A stretch of DNA of 64,000 nucleotides from Marthasterias glacialis (Eukaryota; Echinodermata; Asteroidea; Forcipulatida; Asteriidae), in the NCBI GenBank assembly GCA_911728455.2, contig OU452239.1, positions 12,382,328 through 12,446,327 of the forward strand. Direction: 5' to 3'. A program made the position numbers and the translations under genes. Position 1 is the stretch's first letter; every line of letters begins with the position of its first letter. The notes under the pieces are model-generated. The model worked only from the letters and a program-made list of their open reading frames with translations. It was not told where the DNA came from and searched no databases. Of the stretch, positions 25,585-37,097 are shown piece after piece.

Positions 25585-25711
25585 GGAACACAGTGTAATT
25601 TTACGGCGTTATATCGCTGTACTAGAGCACATACTGCGATATAACGCAAAAAATACGGCGATATAACGCAATAGTATGGCGATTTAACGCCGTACAAATA
25701 CACTGTGTTCT
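25585..25711. mobile_element. MITE with GGAACACAGTGTA inverted repeats, unit 3
   Basis: Diverged copy of 5021-5147. Terminal repeats and flanking CTAG are preserved; the interior has several substitutions. Confidence 0.7.
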
Positions 25712-27635
25712 CTAGAAAGAGGTTAATATGAGCCACCGTAGTAGTGTGTATATACAAAAGAACGGTTACAAAACAGTCGTTGGGCGATTCCAATCTTTTC
25801 GTACGTTTAGTTTTTGTCACTACAATTATCGGTTGGTGAAGACAAACAGATTTTGTTCATTTTTTCAGATATTAAGAACAGTATTTGTCCTTTCCTTATA
25901 AAGAAAAAATGCTTCGGGGTACAACGATAAAATTTTCCAAACTAGATGAACATTTTGGCAGTGTTTAGGGGTGTCTACATTGTATCACACTGGCTTCGTG
26001 CCACACTGCTCGCCACGTAAGTAAATGCAGACGCTATGATTGTGTTGTTGCTTTGCTCTTCTTTTTCTTTCAAAATGAATTTAGTAGTCTATGGACTTGT
26101 TTTCAAAAGCATAATTTATCATACAATCGTGGAAATTGAACTTAGTATCGCAAACATGTTAATTTAAAATTTCCTTTGTGGTCTGAATTTATTGGAGTAG
26201 GAACAACCCTTTACTATATAGAATGGACGGGTTTCAATAGTAACGGCCGTCGGGCTGCTCAATATCGCGTCAACCCCCCCCCCCCCCCCCCGGGAAAGCC
26301 AAGTATATATTTTCCCGGGTTGAAACTTTATAAAAGAGCACTACACCTTGAGGGAATCGTTTAGCAATGTAGGTATTTTTCAATGTTCAAAACCTTGTCA
26401 TTATTGGTATTGATGGCGTGAAAGGGTCCTTGAAGTTGTTAAAAAAATATCTTCACGAGATAAAACTTACCTTTCAACACCAGAACATTCAATATTGTCT
26501 TGACTGACACTGTAGTGGGTTCTTTGGAGTTCACAGTAACAACCAATGGGATTATATCTATTTTCAAGACGATAAAGGATTACTCAGGTTGCCGAATTTG
26601 TTGGAGTCTACTCAAGATTTGTTCGTAGTATACTGTCAAAAAGACCTGACTAGTTTAATCGTTCTGAAAGCTCAAGTTGTAGTCGGTTGACGACAATTTT
26701 GAAGATGATGATGATGGCAAGCAAAACTTTTCAAAGCGTTACTGACGAGTGACGTCTAGATTAAAACAGGCACAGGTTTTATAAAATATGGAAACGTGTG
26801 TGTAAATGTCATCTGTGCTACGAGCGAGTAAAACACGCCCATCACTATTGTCAAGGGTACCACATGTAGTTTAACTACGCACATACCTTGGTCACGTGAG
26901 AATTTGTCACCAGCGTGACTAAATTTACGCATGCGCACACAAGTTTATTTGTCAAAAACTAGAAATGCCTTTTGTCAAACGAAATCAATGACAATATAGT
27001 AAAACAACTTTTATAATATATCGGTATAGTCCCAAACACAAGGAACAGAAATGTATGGTGAATCTTGAAACACTTCAAGGGTTTCAAATTTAGCTAATGG
27101 AAGTGCAATTAATAACAACACAATATTTACATGGCTCCGGTATTTACACCACGCGCTTACCCAGCCACGGTTAATTCCCGTGTGGTAGTCATATGTCTTA
27201 TGCCCTTTATGCGAGTCACTGAATATGTATATGTTCAAAGAAGTTACCAGACTGTCTGGACAAACTGAAAGAGAAAAATTACAAGTGTTTGGATAGCACC
27301 AGTATCCTTCAAGTGATGCTTGTCAAAGACAGCCTTGTTTTGCTTGCCGCAAGCTCACTATTGTCCACGTAAAAAAATTAATATTGCCAATGGCCTCACT
27401 CGTTGCTAAACCAACAGTTTGTGCCGAGCGCATTACCACAGCAGACTGGCATCTCAAGGCACTCAATGTGTTTTACAACAAATATGAAGAACTTTTTAAA
27501 TTCATTATTATTATTTAAAGTAATTTTACAAGACCCATTTATATATAGCACCTTGTACTGATTTACCAAAGTGATACGGTGCAGTTTGCAACCGACACTG
27601 CCAGGAGCACGTCCAGTGCAAACCTCTTCTGAAAA

Positions 27636-27865
27636 GGATTAAGTGTAACTCGGTTCTTTATTGTTTACTACGCAACACACGGTACCAACAGCTTTTCGTC
27701 CAATCCGGAGGACTGAGCAATAATGGTGAAGTGTCTTGTTTCAGGAAATAATGATAAGAGTGTCTAGACCGGGACCTGGGACCTGAACCCACACTCCACT
27801 AAACAGAGCATAAGAACATTAGTCTGGTGCAATTGAACTGCTCGGCCATGACACGCCACTGTTCC
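27636..27865 (-). mobile_element. tRNA-Leu-derived SINE, unit 3
   Basis: The best preserved copy. On the minus strand it has ATGGCCGAGCAGTTCAA (A-box region) and GTGTGGGTTCAGGTCC (B-box region) about 50 bases apart, as in a tRNA-Leu with a long variable arm. Confidence 0.7.
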
Positions 27866-28759
27866 TCTGTTTTTAGTCAGGTGGTATCTATAGTCAGTAC
27901 CAGCCTTTTTAATAACCGTTTTCAGTCCAGGCTCGTAAATTTGTTTCAATTATGAAACCACTTTATGGATTAAAATAAATGTGGCCACAGTTAACGTTTA
28001 GAGTGTCTCGATCTTGTCATAACCAATGAACACAAATAAACTTTATTATGGAAGATACAGTCACGTACTCCTCGCCTTATTTGGCAATAAATCAATATCA
28101 ATTTGGTACGCCCTGTTTCTCTTGACGTTTGCTGGCAGAGTGTCACCGATGCAGCAACAGGTATTGACGAAATCTTTAGAAAAACTGATATTTCCCAAGG
28201 ACCAAGAAATCGATTTGTTTCTCTTTCCAACCTCGCTTCACACACGTTTCCCGAACACGACAGCTTGCGCCCTAAAAAAATATTTAATTACCTTTTTACT
28301 AACATTTTTATATCTTCGAATAAGGCATCAGAATATACCTTATAATTATGTCGCTTGAGACATAGTGCAAATAAATACTAATAAATAATCGGGTGCGCTG
28401 CAGCAAATGTTGATTGCATCCTCACCACAGTGGCGTAACTAGACATTTACATGGGGGGTGGGGTGGGGGTGGCAAAGACATAATTCAGGGGGACTTTTGA
28501 TGTATAATGACCCATTCATGTGTCAAGTCTTTGATCTCATTTTGGGAGGGGCAAGAGGTGGCGATGGTTGGTTAGACCACTGAATCCCCATGATGTGAGA
28601 ATATTAAATGTAGGCCTACATGTTATAGGAATTGAACGTTGACTTCTTGTGTATCAATTGAAACGATTTACATGGGTTGCTGTTTAAAACAATTCCTTCG
28701 ATGGTTACAAATTCCCGCCATTCACATTCCCTCCCATTTGTAAGTCTGCAATTATAGAA

Positions 28760-28881
28760 GCCGATCATTGTTAGGAGTGTCATTGTATACTAATGATTAG
28801 AATAATTAGGTAAATTATATGCCGATCATTGTTAGGAGTGTCATTGTATACTAATGATTAGAATAATTAGGTAAATTATAT
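28760..28881. repeat. 61-base tandem duplication
   Basis: Two direct copies of a 61-base segment beginning GCCGATCATTGTTAGGAG, first at 28,760 and second at 28,821. Not present in units 1 or 2, so it arose in unit 3. Confidence 0.85.
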
Positions 28882-30245
28882 GCTAGGCCTTATTAGGAGT
28901 AACAACAAGCTAAGGTACAATCCCGATAGTTGATTGGATGCTGGAACACAAGCATCATTGACTTCATGAACACCTGCGAGTGCTGATTGGCTGGGCTTAC
29001 GTACAACGTTATTGAAGATACACAGTGGTTCTAAAACGCAAGAACTCTACTCGGACATAATGGTGCGTAGTACACGTGCACCTTTGGACAAGGGTTTCGT
29101 GGGATGTTGGGTTGGGGTGGGGGTCTGTCGTTGAGGGGTGGGCTCGAATGAACACGTCAGACAAGAGGCTTTGTATTTCCACTTTGCAAAATGACGAGAG
29201 ACTATCTCTCGAGTGTATTATTTACGACCAGTTCAGTTACAAAGTGGCTTATATATAAAGATTAACTACTAAAGTACGTTTTGTTTAATATTAGAATCAG
29301 AACATCAAGGCCTACCCCATAAATAGGTGATCGTTTTACAAGTAGCTTCATTTGTTACATTCCCTGTATTTAATGTTATTTAAGTTTCATGGCCCAGTTT
29401 ACGTCATTGATTATTATTTTTTATGTATTATTATTAAAAAAAATTAGATGAGGCTGCTGTTTAAAAACGAAACAACTTCACAAATTTTGCGTATGCCACG
29501 AACAATGCAAGTTCATGAAACATGCAAAAAAGGTTGCACATAGCTGATGGATGTAATTTAATGTCGGGTTCCCAACAATAATTCGTTTTACGTTTTTGAA
29601 TAACCACCACTTATCACTGGCGGATTTTTTATTTGCAATATCTTAAACGAAAGCTTGTACCTTTTTACGAATCCATAACATAAGCTATTTAAAAACGAAA
29701 TTTAAATTTTCTGGTCAAATCGACCTGACATCTTTACAACAATGACGCTCACAATACTCCAAGGCACCAGACTAATTTAATCTTCCATTACACCTCTATT
29801 TCAACTACCATACGCCAAGACGTTGACACAATAATAATGATCTATAAACCGGACCATGATTACGCGCAAGAATTTTGAAGCCATTTGATTATTTCGATAA
29901 AAGCATTAACTAATAATATTAACTTTGCAATGTCTGGGCGTCCAAACTTTTTCTAAAAAAAAAAACAAAACAATTTTCTTTGACTTTAAGCCCCTTTGCA
30001 CTGACGTCACAAGCAGCCCTTGTCTGACTGTGATCAGCCATTTTGGGAGTAGAAATGCTGTGCGTGTCTAGTTGCGCGCACGTTACCGACCATGCGATCA
30101 ACAGTTATCGTGGGTGATGACGTCAGGTGAGCTAAGTTAAATGTTACCCACTTACATTGAAGAACGATATTTCGCTGTCAATTTTTAGTAATTGCTTTTT
30201 CAGTTCAACCTTTTTTCTTTCCTTGCAGTTTATTGTTTGCCCAAG

Positions 30246-30400
30246 CCCGGTTCATACTTCACACGAATGCGATCACGAAGCGAATTTGACGTCATTCTCC
30301 TTCATTCGCAGCGAATTTCGCGAAGTTCAACACAGTTCAACTCGAACGAACAGTTCATCCCGAATTTGTGACGTCACATTCGCTTGAAGTATGAACCGGG
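30246..30400. mobile_element. MITE with CCCGGTTCATACTTCA inverted repeats, unit 3
   Basis: Starts CCCGGTTCATACTTCACACG and ends TTGAAGTATGAACCGGG. Shorter than the unit 1 and 2 copies. Confidence 0.7.
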
Positions 30401-32129
30401 CCTATTGGTGAGAAAAAGTCCATTGTCGTAATATTATAATAAACGACATTAAATATCGCTATGAGGCTATTCTACAATTTTTGAGGATATGTCTTACATT
30501 ATGCAAATACAAGTGTTTTATTTAAAAATCATTTTACCTAGAAAATGCAATGCAACCAAAAGCAAATACAATGAAAAGAGGCATCTACAACAATACATCA
30601 AATAATTAGTCTACTAGAATATTAAGACTCCATTTTCGTTGAGCTGCATTCTAAACTTATTTAACGACCAGTTCAGTTATAAAGTGGTTTATATATAAAG
30701 ATTGGCTGTGAACATTTGTTAAATATCAGTCTACGAATAAATACATCGAGGCCTACCCCATAAATAGGTGATCGTTTTATAAGTAGCTTCATTTGTTACA
30801 TTCCCTGTGTTTGATGCTATTATAAGTTATGGCCCGATTCACGCCAGTCTATTTTTATTATTATTTTTTTTTTAATATCCTTAGTTTTAATTTTTAGAAT
30901 TTGTTTCTCTGAACGAACTTTGGCAGATGAAGCTTGTGTTTCAACACGAGGCACATAGGCCTACAACAATTTTTGCATATGCCACGGACAATGTTTAACG
31001 TACATGAAGCATGTCAAAATGTTGTACGTAGCTGATGGATGTGATTTAATGTCAGGATCCCGACAATAATTCATTTTACATTTTTAATTAACCATCACTT
31101 ATCATTGGCTGATTTCTTTTTTGCAATATCTTAAAAATGAAAGTCTTAAATGAAAGCTTAGACCCTTTTTCCGAATCTATAAAATTAGCAATATTTTTCA
31201 ATCTAAATCGACCTATAAATACTGACGTTCATAATGCTCCAAGGCACCAGACTAATTAAACCTTCCATTACAACATTAAGTATACCTTGATTTCAACTAC
31301 ATAACACCAAGACGTTGACACTATCTACAGATCGGACCCTATATTCGTGTACGCGCAAGATTTTCGAGGCCAATTTGATTATTGTGATATAATCAGTAAC
31401 TAACATTTTTGCAATATCTGGCGTCCAGACGTTTTCTTAAAAACCTCATTTTCTTTTGACATTGACAACCTCCTGCACTGACGCTACAAGCGGCCCCTAT
31501 CTGACATTGATCAGCCATTTTAGGAGTAGAAATGCGGCGCGTGTCTAGTTGCGCGCACGTCACCGACCATGCGCACTGCACACTACCATCGGAGAATCTA
31601 ATCCCCCAAATGGCGCGATCAAGATTTATCGTGGGTGATGACGTCAAGTCAATGTTACCCACATCCCACATTAAAAGTGTGTTGATTGTTGTGCATTGGA
31701 GAACGATATATCACTGTCAAATTTGGGTTACTGATTTTTAAGTTTAAAATTACATTTTCTGTTCTCGTAGTTTATAGCTTGCCAATTAATGGTGAGAAAA
31801 AGGCTATGGCCGTAACATTATAATAAACGACATAAAATATCGCATCAAGGCTATTCTACAAACATTTTAGGATCTGTCTTACATTATGCAAATACAAGTG
31901 TTTTTTTTAAGGATTATTCCACATAGAAAATGCCGTGCAACCAAAAGCAAATGCAATCAAATACATCAAATAATTAGTCTACTTCAATATTAAGAGCCCA
32001 GACTCCATTTTTGTTGAACTCCACTCTTAAGAGTTAAGAACCTAAAATCTCCATCGTCAGCATTTTTGTTTATTTATACTTCCATTCTACCATTGTTACC
32101 TTTTTCTCTACGTTTTCACTTGTCACAAA

Positions 32130-32312
32130 TCAATCAAATTGCACATCGCATGGGTTATAAAATGTCCAAGTTGCATTATCATCACTTTCAATTTGGACGA
32201 TCGAGCTTTCCACGGTAGTTGGTGGGTAGGTGAGGCTGAATTGAGACTCTGGTACCCCCTTTTGACCCACGGAGATATGTGTGCTTTTGAAGTCGATAAC
32301 CACTCGACTTGC
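32130..32312 (-). pseudogene. Relic duplicate of P-gene exon 3
   Basis: The minus strand encodes RVVIDFKSTHISVGQKG, PESQFSLTYPPTT and DNATWTFYNPCDVQFD followed by a stop: the C-terminal part of the exon 3 domain. The first 30 or so codons and the splice acceptor are missing; the frame runs directly into R-block sequence. It lies about 880 bases downstream of the intact P4 exon 3, so it is a leftover of an internal duplication and probably not used. Confidence 0.7.
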
Positions 32313-33192
32313 CATTTTTCGAATCTACAAATCTAGCTATTTAAACTTTAAATCTAAATGTTCTGCTCAAATCGTTCTAGTATCTATAAAACACCGACAC
32401 TCATAATGCTCCAAGGCACCAGACCAATTTAACCTTCCATCACAACATTAAGTATACCTTGATTTCAACTACATAACACCAAGACGTTGACACTATGATA
32501 TTTATCTATAAATCGGACCCTATATTCGTGTACGCGCAAGATTTTCGAGACCATTTTTATTATTGTGATACAAGCATTAACTAATAATTTTGCAATATCT
32601 GGGACTCCAAACTTTTTCTCAAAAAAAAACACCTTTTTTCTGTTGACATTTAGATCCTTTGCACTGACGTCACAAGCGGCCGTTGTCTCATTGTGATCAG
32701 CCATTTTGGGAGTAAATTAATGTTGCGCGTGTCTAGTCGCGCGCACGTCACCGATCATGCGCATTGTACACTAGAATCTAATTCCCCAAATGGCGCGATC
32801 AAGATTTATCGTGGGTGATGACGTAAAGTGAGTTCAGTCAATGTCACCAACATCCCATCATAGTTTGCCAATTAATGGTGAGAAAAATATCATTATAATA
32901 AACGACACTAAAAATCGCTTTAACACTATTCTACACACATTTTTAGGAAAAGTCTTACATTATGCAAATACAAGTGTTTTATTTAAATATTATTTCAAAA
33001 AAATAATGCCGCGCAACAAAAAACAAATACAATGAAAAGAGGCATCTTCAACTATACATCAAATAATTAGTCTACTATAATATTAAGCTTAGATTCCGTT
33101 TACTTCTCCTCCGCAAGCATGTTTTTATTTACTTCCATCAAGTCATTCTTACCTTTTGTCTGTGTTCTCAAAATTGCAACACTTGTCACAAA

Positions 33193-35325
33193 TCAATCAA
33201 ATCGCACATCACATGGGCTATAAAATGTCCAAGTTGCATCACCATCGCCTTCAATTTGGACAATCGAGCTTTCCACGGTAGTTGGTGGGTATGTGAAGCT
33301 GAATTGAGACTCTGGTACCCCCTTTTGACCCACGGTGATATGTGTGCTGTTGAAGTCGATAACCACTCGAGTTGCCAATAGTTGCATATTTGGTATTGTT
33401 TTCGTTGAGATCTGTATTTCATCTTTTTCTTCAGCGAAAAATAACTTTGTGGGTCGTAATTCTGTCGAAAAACAAAACACGTTCAACATTATCACTTTGG
33501 TTCTACTCTTACACCGATCAAACATAACCAATGCATACTATGCTTTAAGAGGCCTGGGGGGAAGGCTCCACGAGCAACTTGGGTGGGATTCGAACCAACT
33601 GTCCACGCAATAGACCTTTCCCATGAAATAATGTAAATTACACATCATGCGTGCGCACTACTGGTGGGCAAAATGATGAAACATCACGCCTTATTCTGTG
33701 GGCGGATGGTGACAAACATATGGCGTTTGCCCACGAATGTCTGTACACCTGCGTGAATGAAATTAGCTTCACGGAAAAGGCTAATTTGCTTTAGAGCTCT
33801 GAGTGTGCAGTGCTTATCCCACAATCTGAAATCTCATTGCTTATTAATTTTATACCAATACCAATCCTCCAGAGCAATAATTCTCTCTGAAACATTATCA
33901 CCGTTAAGGAAAATAATGGAATTTGAAACCATTCATAGCGCTATCCTCATTGTTTTTTATATCGAATGCCGCAATCAAAACAGACTATGAACGTGCCCAA
34001 AATCAACAACAGAAATTGCACACTTTGTTGGCTTCTATACGAGATCACTCAGTTTTGTTAACTGAATAAAATCGTTGGATAATGCGCTTTATTATTGGAG
34101 GCTCAAGGGGCGCCTTCTTTTTGCAACAGTGGAGTCTGTGCTGTTACCCGGCTGTGAGACATGGACTCTCACTCCAAAAGTGGAAAAGCATCCACTTGAG
34201 TCAACATGTGACAAACAAAGTCCTTTATGGAGACGTAAAGCTCTCCACAACATTTAGAGAGAGCAGGATGCGATTTGCTGGTCACTGCTTCAGGAGCAAA
34301 GACGAACCAGTATCTAGACTCGTTCTCTGGACCCCTAACCATGAGAGGAGGTAGCGTGAAAGACGTGCTGACGTACTGAAACCAGACACTGGACTGGAAT
34401 CAGACGATTTCAAATCATCAATGGGGGACGAGAAGGCATGGAGGACCATTGTGATCCGAGGACACAACTCGACTTAAGCAAGAAGTAAGCAATATTGCAA
34501 ACTGGAAGATGAAATCAATTTTCTTAAACAAAAGTTGATCCAAAGCAATACAATAAAACCCAATAATAATGTTTAAAGATTACACTTTGTACTTACCGAC
34601 TTCAAAATCACGATTGTTTGCAGCAAAATCTACGTCCACCTCTTCATCAGAGATAACAACGAAGTCAAGATGCACAGGCATCTCCATCACTTTCTCAAAA
34701 TTGACGTTTGAAGTAGTTGTGTACACTTGACAAGGGAGTGCTGGAAAGACATTAAATAGGTCAAGTTTGCAGGAACACATTTGTCTTTTTACTTCAATTT
34801 TTCACAAAAATAACTCAAATGAATAAAGTATTTTTGAAAAGTATTTCTTCTCCACCTACACAAAATCAATATTGGACAAAGTACAAAAGTTTACTATTTT
34901 AATGGTCCCAATATATTTTCAGTTGGCAGAAGTAAAAGTTAGTTCTCACCTTCATGAAATCTTTCGTCAAAGTAGAGGCATCCACTAGATTCTGTCAGCG
35001 TGTCCTCGTTCTCAGAGTACACTGCTGAGTTGAGCTGACAGATCTTGTCGTCCACGCAGTAGTTAAATGACTGGCATGTATCATCGAGTAGGCAAACAAC
35101 AGCGCACGTTGCATATGAACGCGCCGTGGTAGTGCGGTAGACATGCCCATCAAGCACGAGACCAGGCGCGGTGCCTTGGTGAAACATATGGGAATTGCCC
35201 ATAAGTAATTTACGCTCGCGTGAAGATTGTAGACAACGTTGGTCGCTGCAAATGAAGGATGCCATCGCTATCATGACGAACATAGCTTGAAGGATGACGT
35301 AGAGAGACGAGCTACTGCAATCCAT
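33193..35325 (-). CDS. P4: secreted PAN/apple + FAMeT-like domain protein
   Basis: Exons on the minus strand: 35325-34950, 34740-34597 and 33461-33193 (376, 144 and 269 bases), giving 262 residues. The leader is of a different type from P1-P3 (MDCSSSSLYVILQAMFVMIA), and the segment before the PAN domain is CSDQRCLQSSRERKLLMGN. The PAN core (ARSYATCAVVC, DTCQSFNYCVDDK, SGCLYF) and the FAMeT-like half domains are kept. An acceptor (TTGTTTAG) lies about 20 bases upstream of the ATG, again pointing to a noncoding first exon. Intron 2 holds the retrotransposon fragment and MITE. Confidence 0.8.
33608..33785. mobile_element. MITE in intron 2 of P4
   Basis: Starts CAATAGACCTTTCCCATGAA and ends in ACGGAAAAGGCT; shorter than in P2 and P3. 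Confidence 0.5.
34083..34480 (+). pseudogene. Non-LTR retrotransposon RT 3' fragment in P4 intron 2
   Basis: The clearest of the three copies: CETWTLTPKVEKH, VTNKVLYGDVKLSTTF, RMRFAGHCFRSKDEPVSRL, VLWTPNHERR, then after a stop RADVLKPDTGLES and AWRTIVIRGHNST. Frameshifted and interrupted. Confidence 0.7.
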
Positions 35326-36420
35326 GATGCTCTATTAACCAACCTAAACAACATTAAACAACAGTACCGTTGTAACACGACCAGCAGGGGCCGATTTCAC
35401 ACCGAGCTAAGATTGACCTTAAGATGCGTTTCAATCTTAATCGCTTAGCAAAATGTGACGTCACAATACAAATCACTAAGATAATATTGATAACTCAACT
35501 TGAGATGATTATTAATGCTTTAGGAATTGCTTTAAGTCCAGTAGTTGATCGAACCTACGTCGAAATACATCCTAGTAATTACAGTGAGTTAGGAAAACTG
35601 TCACAAAATCACAGAATGCCGTACTGGCGATGGTATCTTAAACATTCAGATTGAAAGAAAATCCTAAACCATAACTGCATTGAGTGAAATATTTAATTGT
35701 TAAACTTGTTCATGTATCAATGTTTCGGAACACTTTGAACACGGTAAATACCTTTTTTTCTACACAAACATACCTATCCTACACTGCAGTATGAAACAGA
35801 ATTCTGACCGCAACTTCAATTTTCACTACCAGATCAAACTGTTTTCTTTGGAATGATGCAAAACCCGTTCACCTTGTCAAAGATATATCTCAAACTTGAT
35901 TACTACCAGTACAACTATGTGCTCGTAACCATAAACAAGATTTGCACGTTGTCATAATAAAAACGTCATAGCTTTCCAGACAATACCTCCTACTTACAAT
36001 ATTCCGAAAAGCTTTTAAATTTCAGACCAAGCTTAAGGAAGACGCACGAGTCTTCAATTAGTCGCATCGTACAGCCCATTGTCAACATTATTTTGTTACC
36101 TTGGGTGCTGGCCACATTTAGCTTCTAGCCAAAACAGTTTCACGAATCGCCGTTTTGATCAATAAATGCTTACATTACCATGTACGGAACTGAGCGAATT
36201 CTAAAAAATAGATGCAGGACTAAAATAAAAAAGTAAATAAAAAAAATAAAAATAAATAAATAAATAAACAATAACGAGATATGGCACATATTTCTATGAT
36301 AATGTGTGTGTTTGATTAAATCAGTTATATAGTGGCGAGAAATATTAACTACGTATAGCATATTAAATAAAATCAGTTTATGAAACACTGTAAGAACACA
36401 TGTGCTCCTATTTTGCATAT
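35326..36420. other. Intergenic stretch upstream of P4
   Basis: Apart from the truncated MITE I see no gene. An AT-rich run of AAATAAATAA words lies at 36,215-36,270. Confidence 0.4.
35388..35530. mobile_element. Truncated MITE related to 57992-58139
   Basis: Begins GGCCGATTTCACACCGAGC and contains GTGACGTCACAATACAAATC, matching the inverted interior of the complete element in the V8 intron. The second terminal repeat is not obvious. Confidence 0.5.
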
Positions 36421-36424
36421 TCAC

Positions 36425-36608
36425 AGTGTACTGACGTCACACAACCCTATTGTCTACCGATGGTCTCCCATTTTGTGAGTCGAATTGCGCGTTAAGATAT
36501 TTTACGAGCCTTACCCGTCACCTAACATGTGCAGTATGGGAACCTTTTAACTCCCCAAGCGGCGCAGTCTGGACATATTGTAGGTGATGACGTCAGGTGA
36601 GTTGGGTC
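36425..36608. promoter_or_regulatory. CRE module downstream of P5
   Basis: Most diverged version of the module, but both CRE palindromes are intact: ACTGACGTCACAC at the left and GGTGATGACGTCAGGTGAG at the right, with CTCCCATTTTGTGAGTCG between. It is followed by R-block-like sequence to about 37,010. Retention of exactly these words in a diverged copy suggests function. Confidence 0.45.
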
Positions 36609-37097
36609 GACAATGTTATCCAAGTAAAAACATGTTTTGTGTGTAAAAAGGGCGATATGTATGTCCAAATTATTTCAAATATTTGTTTTATTATTTAACA
36701 TTTTTACCTGAGCGCAGTTTGTAGTAAGTTTGCCGTTTAAACGGTGAGAAAAAGGCGACGGCCGTAATATTACAAATTGAACTATCATGTTACGTATAAT
36801 TCAAGAACTATTCTAGAAAATGTCTTGGTTGTGTGTCACATTAAGCAATATACAAGTGTAACTTCTAACAGACTTTTTCACGCAAAAATTACTGTGCAAC
36901 AACACACCAAATTTGCAATAAAAGGGGCATCAAAAATCAATAATAAGAAGAAAAGAAGACAAAGAACTTTTGTTAAAATACATTCTAAATGTTAAAACTC
37001 TAAACTCTCCATTACGTTGTTTAGTTTAGTTGTACTTTCCTCCTGTAATTTTAACCGTTACCTATACGTTCTCAAAATTATGAGACATGGTCGAAAA

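Larger units (their letters stand above)
24709..29640. other. Unit 3 spacer, diverged copy of units 1 and 2
   Basis: Very similar to the other units to about 25,080, then increasingly diverged by substitutions and small indels. The poly(A) at the start of the unit 1 spacer is replaced by unrelated sequence near 25,820-25,910. It holds an 18-base poly(C) at 26,274-26,291. Open frames of units 1 and 2 are broken here, so this copy serves as a test that they are not genes. Confidence 0.6.
29640..33120. repeat. Unit 3 R-block cluster
   Basis: R blocks at about 29,640-30,650 (with a MITE inside), 31,150-32,090 and 32,318-33,120. The middle and last blocks match the unit 0 blocks at the start of the window closely. 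CRE/YY1-like modules lie at about 29,996-30,130, 31,470-31,655 and 32,655-32,835. Confidence 0.65.
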
